A stretch of 49,966 nucleotides of DNA, from assembly GCF_016862795.1 (NCBI RefSeq), contig NZ_BONQ01000082.1:1-49966 (forward strand). The letters are read 5' to 3'. Each line of letters starts with the position of its first letter. Position 1 is the first letter of the stretch. The notes beneath the pieces were generated by a model. That model ran no database searches and was not told the DNA's origin. It was given only the letters and a program-made list of their open reading frames with translations. A program made the position numbers and the translations under genes. This DNA comes from Dactylosporangium siamense. Lineage in GTDB: Bacteria; Actinomycetota; Actinomycetes; Mycobacteriales; Micromonosporaceae. Below, piece by piece: positions 15,775 through 24,900 of this stretch.

Positions 15775-18700
15775 GTGACCGAGCGTGTGTGGGTGGGCTT
15801 GGATGGGTGGTTGTTCGCGAGAATAGGGGCATTGACGCGGCGTCGGTGGCGGCTGGTTGTGGTTGTTGTTGCCGTGGTGGTAGGGGTAGCTGCCACCACG
15901 CTGGCGGGGATTGCGGGAGCTGCGGCGACGGGCGGTTCTGTCGGGTGGTGGCCGTTGTGGTTGCCGTCGATGAATGACAACTATCTCCTGTGGTTGGCGG
16001 GGTCGACGGCGGCGGTGGCCGGTTCGGGGTGCTTCGGGTGGTGGTCGCAGCGGTGGTATGAGCACGGTCTGGCGGAGTTGGTGCCGGCGGAGCAGCGACC
16101 GGAGTCGTGGCTGGTGGACCGGCCGGTCGAGGTGGCGGAGATCAGTGTTGCGTTGCGCAGCAGGCGCGGTGCGGGGACGGTCGGGATCACGACGGCTGTG
16201 CATGGCGCCGGTGGGTTTGGCAAGACGTCGGTGGCACGGATGGTGCGGGTGGATCGGCGCGTGCTGCGCCGGTTCGACGGCCGCGTGTACTGGGTGACGC
16301 TGGGCCGGGACCTGCGTCATGGTGCGCTGGTGGAGAAGGTCAACGACCTGATCCGGCGGGTCGACGCCGACCGGGCGGAGCCGTTCACCGACGTGCGGCA
16401 GGCGGCGGAGCATCTGGCGGCGGTGCTGGCTGAGGGGCCTCGGCGGTTGATCGTGCTCGACGATGTGTGGTTCGACGATCAGCTCGCCGCATTCCCGGTG
16501 GCGGGCAGGTGCGCTCGGTTGGTGACGACCCGGAAGCCGTCGCTGGTGGCCGGCCAGTCGTTCGGGGTGCGGGTGGATCAGATGTCGCAGGAGCAGGCGC
16601 GGCGAGTGCTGACTGCTGATCTGCCCGGGTTGTCGCCGGCGGCGGTGGAGGCGTTGTTGGTGGAGACGGGTCGGTGGCCACTGCTGCTGCGGCTGACCAA
16701 CCGGAACCTGCTCGCACAGACACAGTCACACACCGATCTGGCCGTGCTGGCGGACGACCTGCTGCAGCGGCTGCGCCGCGACGGTCCGTTACGCGCGGCC
16801 GGGCACCTGCCGGACGTCGGCGACATACAGCAGCTCGACGTCAGCGATCCGGACCAACGAAGCAAGGCGGTGTCGGCCACGATCGAGGCAAGCGTCGGTC
16901 TCCTCACCACCGAGGACCGCGCTCGGCTGACCGAGCTGGCAATCTTTGTCGAGGACGAGACCATCCCGGTCAACCTGGTGGCGGCGCTGTGGCGAGCCAC
17001 CGGAGGGCACGACGGGGCACAAACCCGAATGCTGTGCGCAAGGCTGACAGACCTGGCCCTGCTGACGCTTACTCCGACCGGCGACGGTGGCACGATCGGC
17101 CTGCACGACGTGATCCGTGACTACCTGCACGAGCAACTCGGCGCCCGGGAGCGCCAGGTGCATGCGATGCTCCTCGACGCGGTCGCTGCCGACCTGGGCG
17201 GGGATCCGGCTGACTCCGGTGGTGGATCGGTAGCGGTGGTGGCCTGGTGGCAGCTGCCGGTGCAGGCCCGGTACATGCGCGAGCACCTGATCGAGCACAT
17301 GCTCAGCGCCGGCCGCCGGGTTGAAGCCGAGGCCCTCGCCACAGACCTGCGCTGGGTCCAGTCCCGGCTGCAGGAAACCGGACCCGCCGGCCCTTTCGCC
17401 GACCTGGGCCAACTCGCCGGCCCGCGGGCAGCCCGGCTGTCCCGCCTGCTCGGCCAGTCCGCGCACCTCCTGGCGCCCACGGAGCCGCCCCACTCGCTGC
17501 CCGACATCCTGTGCTCCTTGGTCGCGCACGACCCGGACTGGGGCCCCCAAGCCCAGGCCCTCGCCCAGTCACGGAACACTGCGGCACTGTGCAACACCTG
17601 GCCGCTGCCCGACCTGCCCGACAGCGCATCACGTCGCGTCCTCACCGGGCACACCGCGTCGGTGTATGTGGTGGCGATCGCGCCCGACGGCACCTGGCTG
17701 GCCACCGGCGGCCGCGACGAGACGCTGCGGTTGTGGGACACCGCCACCGGCGCCGAACGCGCCCGGCTCGCCGACCACCCCAGACCGGTGCCGGTGTCCG
17801 CGGTGGCGATGGCTGCGGACGGCACCTGGCTGGCCATCGCCAGCGACGACGGGACGGTGCAGCTGTGGGATGTCGCTACTGACACAGAACGTGCCCGGCT
17901 CGTCGACAACATCGATCCGGTGTACGGGATGGTGATCGCGCCTGACGGCACGTGGCTGGCCACCGGCGGCCGCGACGGGAAGGTGCGGTTGTGGGACACC
18001 GCCACCGGCGCCGAACGCGCCGAGCTCGCCGGCTACATCGATCCGGTGTACGCGGTGGCGATCGCGCCCGACGGCACGTGGCTGGCGGCCGGCGGCCGCG
18101 ACATCGTCGTGCGGTTGTGGGATGTCGCTACCGGCGCCGAACGTGGCCGGCTCGCCGGCCACACCAGGTCGGTGCGCGCGGTGGCGATCGCGCCCGACGG
18201 CACCTGGCTGGCCACCGGCGCGCTCGACGGGACGGTGCGGTTGTGGGATGTCGCCACCGGCACTGAACGTGCCCGACTCGCTGCTCTCGCCGGGCCGGTG
18301 CATGCGGTGGCGATCGCGCCGGACGGCACGTGGCTGGCAACCACCAGCGACGACGGAGTGGTCCGGTTGTGGGATGCCGCCACCGGCGCCGAACGCACCG
18401 GGCTTGCCGGGCATACCGCGTCGGTGTATGCGGTGGCGATCGCGCCCGACGGCACCTGGCTGGCCACCGGCGGCCGTGACGAGACAGTGCGGTTGTGGGA
18501 CGCCGCCACCGGCACGGAACGTGCCCGGCTCGCGGACCGCGCCAGACGGGTGCCGGTGTCGGGGATGGCGATGGCTGTGGACGGCGCCTGGTTGGCCACT
18601 GCCGGCGATGATGGGACGGTGCGGTTGTGGGATGTCGCCACTGGCACCGAACGCGCGCGGCTCACCGGCCTGGCCGGGTCGGTGTATGCGATGGCGATCG

Positions 18701-19407
18701 CGCCCGACGGCACCTGGCTGGCCACGACCAGCTTCGATGAGACGCGGTTGTGGGATGTCGCCACTGGCACCGAACGCGCGCGGCTCACCGCCCTTGCCGG
18801 GGCGGTGCGCGCGGTGGCGATCGCGCCCGACGGCTCCTGGCTGGCCACGGCCAGCGACGACGGAATGGTGCGGTTGTGGGATGTCGCCACTGGCGCCGAA
18901 CGTGTCCGGCTCGCCGGCGTTGCCGGGTCGGTGTATGCGGTCGCTGTCGCGCCTGACGGCTCCTGGCTGGCCACGGCCAGCTTCTCTGAGACGCGGTTGT
19001 GGGATGTCGCCACTGGCGCCGAACGTGTCCGGCTCGCCGGCCACACCGGGTCGGTGTCCGCGGTCGCGATCGCGCCTGACGGCTCCTGGCTGGCCACCGC
19101 CGGCGACGACGGAGTGGTGCGCCTGTGGGACGCCGCCACTGGCGCTGAGCGCGCCCGGCTGGATCACGCCAGGATGGTGCCGGTGTCCGGGGTGGCGATC
19201 ACGGCGGACGGGACCTGGCTGGCCACCGTCAGCAACGACCATACGGTGAGAATCTGGCATGCCGGACGCGGCGACCTGGTCGCGGTGATGCGGACCCACG
19301 AGCGCATCTCGGGCTGCATCTGGAGCCCACATGACTACAACCTCCTGGCCGGAGGGCCTGCGGGCCTGTACCGCTTTGCGTTCACACCTCGTCGATCGGG
19401 ATCTTGA
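15775..19407 (+). CDS. Membrane-anchored NB-ARC / WD40-repeat STAND protein
   Basis: The 1210-residue protein has two N-terminal hydrophobic helices (about 27-50 and 69-88). An NB-ARC-type STAND NTPase follows (about 120-390) with Walker A GAGGFGKTS (Lys150), Walker B RRLIVLDDVW and a TTRKPS sensor region. A winged-helix/helical linker comes next (about 390-610), then 13 clear WD40 repeats plus a degenerate fourteenth (about 625-1200), enough for two seven-bladed propellers. The build resembles APAF-1 and plant-type NLRs: WD40 sensor, nucleotide-driven oligomerisation, and here a membrane segment as possible effector. The GTG start has no evident ribosome site. Its end overlaps the convergent histidine kinase by 26 bp. 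A role in defence or regulated cell death is inference only. Confidence 0.9.
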   Translation: MTERVWVGLDGWLFARIGALTRRRWRLVVVVVAVVVGVAATTLAGIAGAAATGGSVGWWPLWLPSMNDNYLLWLAGSTAAVAGSGCFGWWSQRWYEHGLAELVPAEQRPESWLVDRPVEVAEISVALRSRRGAGTVGITTAVHGAGGFGKTSVARMVRVDRRVLRRFDGRVYWVTLGRDLRHGALVEKVNDLIRRVDADRAEPFTDVRQAAEHLAAVLAEGPRRLIVLDDVWFDDQLAAFPVAGRCARLVTTRKPSLVAGQSFGVRVDQMSQEQARRVLTADLPGLSPAAVEALLVETGRWPLLLRLTNRNLLAQTQSHTDLAVLADDLLQRLRRDGPLRAAGHLPDVGDIQQLDVSDPDQRSKAVSATIEASVGLLTTEDRARLTELAIFVEDETIPVNLVAALWRATGGHDGAQTRMLCARLTDLALLTLTPTGDGGTIGLHDVIRDYLHEQLGARERQVHAMLLDAVAADLGGDPADSGGGSVAVVAWWQLPVQARYMREHLIEHMLSAGRRVEAEALATDLRWVQSRLQETGPAGPFADLGQLAGPRAARLSRLLGQSAHLLAPTEPPHSLPDILCSLVAHDPDWGPQAQALAQSRNTAALCNTWPLPDLPDSASRRVLTGHTASVYVVAIAPDGTWLATGGRDETLRLWDTATGAERARLADHPRPVPVSAVAMAADGTWLAIASDDGTVQLWDVATDTERARLVDNIDPVYGMVIAPDGTWLATGGRDGKVRLWDTATGAERAELAGYIDPVYAVAIAPDGTWLAAGGRDIVVRLWDVATGAERGRLAGHTRSVRAVAIAPDGTWLATGALDGTVRLWDVATGTERARLAALAGPVHAVAIAPDGTWLATTSDDGVVRLWDAATGAERTGLAGHTASVYAVAIAPDGTWLATGGRDETVRLWDAATGTERARLADRARRVPVSGMAMAVDGAWLATAGDDGTVRLWDVATGTERARLTGLAGSVYAMAIAPDGTWLATTSFDETRLWDVATGTERARLTALAGAVRAVAIAPDGSWLATASDDGMVRLWDVATGAERVRLAGVAGSVYAVAVAPDGSWLATASFSETRLWDVATGAERVRLAGHTGSVSAVAIAPDGSWLATAGDDGVVRLWDAATGAERARLDHARMVPVSGVAITADGTWLATVSNDHTVRIWHAGRGDLVAVMRTHERISGCIWSPHDYNLLAGGPAGLYRFAFTPRRSGS
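17641..19330 (+). repeat. Tandem ~126-bp WD40-encoding DNA repeats
   Basis: Thirteen consecutive units of about 42 codons each encode variants of 'AVAIAPDGTWLATGGRDETVRLWD' style blades (motifs APDGTWLAT and RLWDVATG). Several blocks are near-identical at the DNA level, for example around 17674, 18184, 18438 and 18694. Units 1-2 closely match units 7-8, pointing to block duplication. A partial fourteenth blade follows. Confidence 0.9.
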
Positions 19408-21166
19408 CCAGGAGTGCTGTGCCGTGTCCGACGGGGCTCAGGACCTCCATGTGGCCGCCGAGGGCCTCGATGTGGTCCTGCAGGCCGATCAGCCCGGACT
19501 GCTCGCCGGGGCTGGCTCCGCCGACACCGTCGTCCTGGATCGAGAGCCGGAAGACGGCATCCTCCGCTTCGGCGTTGACGTGCACCACGGTCGCGTGGGC
19601 ATGCTTGGCCGCGTTGGCGAGTCCTTCGGACACGACGTAGTACGCGGCCACCTCGGCAAGGTCGGGCAGGCGCCGGTCGAGGTGCAGTTGGAGCTCCACC
19701 GGGACCGCGCTGCGGCGGGCGAGCGACTTGATCGAGGGGCCGAGCCCGCCCTTGGACATGATCGCCGGGTGGATTCCCCGCAGGACGTCCTGCACGCACG
19801 CGAACACGCCGTTCAGGCGCCGCGTCGTCTGTGACAGCTGCTCTTTGTACCTGTTCAGCTCGGGCGGCATGGTTGCCTCGAGCATGCCCAGATCGAGCCC
19901 GACCGAGACGAGACCCTGCAATGCGCCATCGTGCAGCTCCCGTTCGAGCTGCCGCCGAACGTGGTCGGCTGCGGTGACGATGCGGGCACGGGAGGCGGCG
20001 AGCTGCGCACGACTCCCGGCGTTGGCGATCGCGGCCGCGATGAGGTCGGCGAAGTCGGCCAGGCACGCCTCGGTGGCGGGCGGCACGGGCTCGGCCGTGG
20101 ACGACACCACCGCGAGGACGCCCCAGAGCCGGCCCTGGGCCACGACGGGAACGCCCACCGCTGAGCGCATACCCTGGCCCGTGGCGTCTCCACCGCCGTC
20201 GATCCGGGTCGGGCGCCTGGTGCGCAACACCGTCGTGACGAGATGGTCCACTTCGAGAGGGCAGTTCGGCTCGTCGAGACCCGCAAGGCGGGTGGCGGTG
20301 CAGTCCGGTTCGTAGCGCATCAGCGCTGTGCGGGCCGGCCCGAGGGTCCGGCAGAGTTCTGCCGTTGCCGCGTCGAACACGTCGGTCGGTGCGGCCCCAC
20401 GTGCGACCAGCGTGGCCACGCGCCGCCACGCGGCGTGTTCCTCCATGAGCACGATGAACCGTTCGCGGCTCGATGCGGTGATCGCCTCACGGGCGAGCGC
20501 GGCGCACAGCAACGACTCCAGCGACGGCACCACCCGTTGCAGCCGCTCGCGGGTCTGTTCGGGGAGGTCGGCCGGAACCAGCAGGGTGCCCAGGCGCGTC
20601 GTGCCGCCGTACAGCGGGAACGCGGCCCGCCGCTCGTCCCCGGGGACCGTTTCGAGCTCGACCGCCGCGGACCGCAGCTTGAGCACGTGCGCGAGCTGCT
20701 GCGCCACCGGGCCGAGCGCCGTGCGGACGTCGTCCGTGCACAACATGCGTTTGGCCAGCTCGGCGGTGAGGTCGGCGTCCTGGCGGTGTTGTGACGCCTC
20801 GGCGGCCCGGGCGCGGACCACGTCGGCAAGGCCGCTGATCACCAGCCCGGTGGCGATGAACACCACGACGGTCTGCAGGTCCCACCGCGCGATGAAATGC
20901 AACGTCCAGAAGGGCGGGACGTGGAAATAGTTCAGGGCGACGGCGCTGGCCACCGCCGTCACGACACCGAGCCTGGCTCCCCACACCATCGAGACGACCA
21001 GGATGCCGCACAGGTAGACCACGGCCGGCGTGCCCGTCGGAGCCTCTCCCCGGAGGGGAAACAGCACGATGGTCTCCGCCGCGATGAACGCCACGGCGAC
21101 CATCAGCCCGAGCCAGAGCGGCGGCGGTTGAGGCCTCAGCAGCGACGGAACTCGGTTTGCGCGCAC
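19382..21166 (-). CDS. DUF4118-GAF sensor histidine kinase (HisKA_3/NarL type)
   Basis: This 594-residue protein has about four N-terminal helices (about 17-120) of the DUF4118 type seen in KdpD-like sensors. A GAF-like region follows (about 245-400), then a HisKA_3 domain with phospho-acceptor His412 in ELHDGALQG and an HATPase domain (about 490-594: N-box SEGLANAAKHAHA, G-boxes DDGVGG and GLIGLQDH). The GTG start at 21166 has AGGA about 9 nt upstream. The GAF-HisKA_3 half is clearly related to the end of the giant kinase at 21907. Such kinases normally phosphorylate a LuxR-type response regulator; none is encoded in the window. Confidence 0.9.
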   Translation of the reverse strand: MRANRVPSLLRPQPPPLWLGLMVAVAFIAAETIVLFPLRGEAPTGTPAVVYLCGILVVSMVWGARLGVVTAVASAVALNYFHVPPFWTLHFIARWDLQTVVVFIATGLVISGLADVVRARAAEASQHRQDADLTAELAKRMLCTDDVRTALGPVAQQLAHVLKLRSAAVELETVPGDERRAAFPLYGGTTRLGTLLVPADLPEQTRERLQRVVPSLESLLCAALAREAITASSRERFIVLMEEHAAWRRVATLVARGAAPTDVFDAATAELCRTLGPARTALMRYEPDCTATRLAGLDEPNCPLEVDHLVTTVLRTRRPTRIDGGGDATGQGMRSAVGVPVVAQGRLWGVLAVVSSTAEPVPPATEACLADFADLIAAAIANAGSRAQLAASRARIVTAADHVRRQLERELHDGALQGLVSVGLDLGMLEATMPPELNRYKEQLSQTTRRLNGVFACVQDVLRGIHPAIMSKGGLGPSIKSLARRSAVPVELQLHLDRRLPDLAEVAAYYVVSEGLANAAKHAHATVVHVNAEAEDAVFRLSIQDDGVGGASPGEQSGLIGLQDHIEALGGHMEVLSPVGHGTALLVKIPIDEV

Positions 21167-21315
21167 CGGCTACCGTCCTTCACCTCGCGTCGACACGCGA
21201 CGCCGGCGCTGACCCATCACCGGGGAAGCCAACCGTGCGCACGACGCGCCCTCACGCAAAGGGCACGTTGATCTTACCGCGAAGCGCGGCGCGATCCCGG
21301 CGAGCGGGTGGTCTG

Positions 21316-21834
21316 CTACACCGGCGCGCCCGGCCTGCTCGGCTGCGGCACGGTGGCTGCCGGCGTCAGCAGGCGGGTCAGCGCTGCGCCGGCCGCCTCG
21401 GCCAGCGTCTGAAGGCGGGCCAGTTCCTCATCGGTGACATGGTGTGGCTGGATCCAGTAGGCGCCGATCGCCCCGAGCGGATCCTCGACGCGCATCGGGA
21501 CGATGGCGAGGCTCTTCACGAACGTCGGTCGGTACGCCTCCTGCGGGACCCGCTCGTCGACGTGGATGTCCGGCACGATGGCCGGCTGACGGTTGAGGAT
21601 CGCCCACCCACTGATGCACTGCCGCACCGGGAATCGTCTGCCCTTCCACAGCGGGCTCACCGCGTCCTCGTCGGCGTAGAAACAACATCCGTCTTCCAGC
21701 AGGACCACGGTGGACCCGTGGGCGTTCGCCAACCGCCTGGCGGCGCCACGGATGATCTGTTGCCCCTGCTCCAGGTCCTGCACCAGGGCCAGGTCACCCA
21801 CTGCGGTGTCCAGCAGCTCGACTGCACCCCTCAT
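21316..21834 (-). CDS. Stand-alone GAF-domain protein
   Basis: This 172-residue soluble protein consists of one GAF domain (about 10-155) resembling those of bacteriophytochrome-like and other sensor kinases: VVLLEDG strand, PVRQCISGWAILN turn, a VPDIHVDERVP strand and a final ELARLQTLAEAAGAAL helix. Cys50, Cys51 and the Cys of VRQC could bind a ligand or metal, but that is speculation. A kinase output domain is absent. The ATG at 21834 has only a moderate GGAC-type ribosome site. It lies 72 bp after the giant kinase and 149 bp before the DUF4118 kinase on the same strand, so it may supply a sensory signal to either. Confidence 0.8.
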   Translation of the reverse strand: MRGAVELLDTAVGDLALVQDLEQGQQIIRGAARRLANAHGSTVVLLEDGCCFYADEDAVSPLWKGRRFPVRQCISGWAILNRQPAIVPDIHVDERVPQEAYRPTFVKSLAIVPMRVEDPLGAIGAYWIQPHHVTDEELARLQTLAEAAGAALTRLLTPAATVPQPSRPGAPV

Positions 21835-21906
21835 CGGAAAGTCCGTCCCATCGCGATGTGCACGTCATTGGTACGGCCAGGTTGTCCCACCCTTCGCGAG
21901 ATGTTG

Positions 21907-24900
21907 TCATCCTTTCCGGATGATCGTCGCCGGGTCCTGCGCCGCGGGTGGGGCGGCGGTGCGCGGGAACTCCACGCGCAGGCTGGTTCCCACGCCTCGG
22001 GAGCTGTTGAGCGAGAGCCGGCCACCGAGTGCCTCGACGCGGTCCCTGAGGCCGACCAGGCCGGTGCCGCGGGCGAAGTCGGCACCGCCGACACCGTCGT
22101 CGCGGACCACGACGCGCAGGACCACGTCGGCGGTGTCGGCTTCGACGGTGATCGTGGCGGCCGAGGCGTGCGCGTGCTTGGCCACGTTGGTCAGCGCCTC
22201 GGCGACGACGTAGTACGCGCTGACCTCGACCTGCTCGGGCAGCCGCTCCACCGGGCGCATGTCGAGGCCGACCGGGATCGGTGAACGGCGGGCGAGCGTG
22301 CGCAGCGCCGGGCCCAGGCCGCCCTCGGTCAGGATCGCCGGGTGGATGCCGCGGGCGATCTCGCGGAGTTCGTCCAGCGCGCCGGTCGCGCCGGCGACGG
22401 CGCTGTCCAGGGACGCGTCGAACTCGGGTGGCAGTGCCGCCTGTGCGGCGCGCAGTTGCAGCGCCAGGGCGACCAGCCGCTGCTGGGCGCCGTCGTGCAG
22501 GTCGCGCTCGATGCGCCGGCGCGTCTGGTCGGCGGTGGCGATGATCCTCGCCCGCGAGGTGGTGAGCTCGGCCCGGCTCTCAGCGTTGGCGATGGCGGTC
22601 GCGACGAGCTCGGTGAAGTCGGCCAGCCGTTGCTCGGTGTCCTCAGGCAGCCGTTCGCGCCGCGACCCGACGCCCACGGCGCCCCAGACCCGGCCCTCGA
22701 CCTCGATCGGGCTGGCAACCATCGAACGGAGTCCGACGTGGTTGGCCTCGAGCAGGATCGCCGATACCGGCTCGTCCACATCGCGGCGAGCCGCGCGGCC
22801 GGTGGCCTGGACCGACGCCACGGCCAGGCGGGGGTCGGGTCTGCCGCGCAGACCCAGTTGGGTGTCCTCGAACCCGTGGCCTCCCATCAGCGTCGCGTCC
22901 CCGTTCGGCTCGAACCGGATGATCGCCGTGCCGTCGGCGCGGAAGAGCGCGCCGACCTCGTCGGCCACCGCGGCGAACACGAGATCCGGCCCCGCGCCGC
23001 GGGCGACCAGCGTCGCCACCCGCCGCAATGCCGCCTGCTCGTCGGCGATCCGGCGGAATCCGGCGTAGAGCTGAGCGTTGTCGAGGGAGACGGCGAGTTG
23101 GCCGGCGATGAGGTGGACCGCCTCGAACCGGGCGGTGGTGAAGGCGCCGCGGATGAGTCGATTCTCGAGCAGCAGCACCGCCTGCAGCGTGCCGCGGCTG
23201 AGGATGGGCACGGCCAGCAGCGAGCAGCACGTGACGTCGGTGAAGTACGGGTCGCGGGCGAAGCGGTCGTCGCGGGTGGCGTCGCCCACGACCAGTGGCT
23301 CACGCGTCCGCTGGGCGTATCGCACCACGGACATCGGCACCGCGTGTTCGGGGCCGGTGCCGTCGACCGGGACAACGCCGCCGTCGCCGCCCGGCGCGGG
23401 CAGCAGCCAGTCCTGCCGGTCGTCGCTCCACAACAACAGGAACACGCCGGTGGCACCGGTCATCGCACCGAGCACGTCGGCCACCCGCGAGTGCAGCCGT
23501 TCGACGCTGGTCTCCGAGCTCAGCGCCTGGGACGCGGACAGGATGCCGAGGAGATCGAGCGTTCCGGCCGTGACGGCGGCCCGCTGGTAGAGCGCGTCAT
23601 CGGGCTGGGCGGTGCCCGGTGCGGCAGTCCGGTCGGGTGGCGGTCGCAGGGTTGGATACGCCCGGTCGAGTTGGTCGACTTTCGCGGTCGCGCCCCAGGC
23701 GAGGTACTCCCGGCGGGCTTCGGCAAGCAGGTTGTAGCCGGCGTGTTCGAGGCCATGGGCGAGGTGGAAACGGGCCGCGCGTTCGGTGATCAGGGCCCGA
23801 TGCCATGGAAGCTGAAGGTGGGCGACCGCGCGCAGGGCGGTGTCGAAGCCGAGGGCGGCGGCTCGGAGGTTGCCGACCGCCCAGCCCCGCTCGGCCTCGA
23901 CCAGCCGCAGCAGGTGCAGGAAGTTCATCGGCGCGTCCGCGGCGCGAGCGGCCAGCCACTGCGTCACGTCGTCCAGTTCGGACAGCAGGTCATCGCGCCC
24001 GCCATCGCGGCTGTCACGGATCTGCCGGGCCAGTGCGAGCCCGCGCAGCAGGTAGGCCGCGTCGGTCGGATACGGGCCCACGGTGCTCAGCAGCAACGAC
24101 ATCGCCGCCGCGGTGTGCCGCGTCAGGCCGGCCGGATCGTCGAAGATGGCGGCCGCCATCCCGTGGGTGAGATGCGTTGGGAGCGGCGTCGGCGTATCGA
24201 TGGCAGACGCGTCGTCGCCCGCGATGTCCAGGCTTTCGCCGCGCAGCACATTCACCAACCACCGGTAGCTGTCGAGCAACCGGCCGGTCTGTTCGTTGCC
24301 GGTACGCCGCAGAAACGCCAGCCCGGCGTCGACCTCGGCGACGAAGCTGTCGAGCGTCGGCGCGCAGTCCACCAGGCCGGACACGGTCTGGTAGTACGTG
24401 TAGCCGGCGTTCGCCAGGTCACCACCGGCGATCAGCCCCTCCCTGGCGAGTTGGCATGCTCGGACACCGTCTTCGGCCGGTTCGAACCAATGACTGTGGC
24501 CGGCAAGCAGGCAGCGCGCCTGCGAGGTGCCGGGTTCGTAGCCGCGGGCCTCGCCCTGCGCCACAAGCCGCCGACCCGAGCGGTAACCGGCCGAGAAGTC
24601 CCCGCGCAGCACCGCAGCGGTGCAGGCCACACTGGCAGGGCCGAGAAGGGTGGGGTCCGGACCGTGCTCGACCCAGATCCGCAGCGCCTCCAGGCCGAGC
24701 CAGCTGTGCGTGGCGTAGTCGGCGGCGAAGTAGGACGCGGCCATGACCGCATTGAGCAGATGCGCCGTGGCGAGCAGCGCCGGGTCGGTGAGTTCCGGCC
24801 GGGTCAGGTCGTCGGTGCTGTCGGGGTGATCCAGCCAGCAGTGCAGGAACGCGAACTGGCGGTCGAGTTCGGCGGGGAGCCGGTCCGCCGCCGGGACGGT

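Noticed and set aside
17641-19330. CRISPR-like array suggested by regular repeats
   Set aside because: The repeats are about 126 bp, coding, variable and contiguous; they are WD40 blades.
17629-19332. Minus-strand repeat protein opposite the WD40 region
   Set aside because: The apparent repeats are only the antisense of the WD40 DNA repeats.
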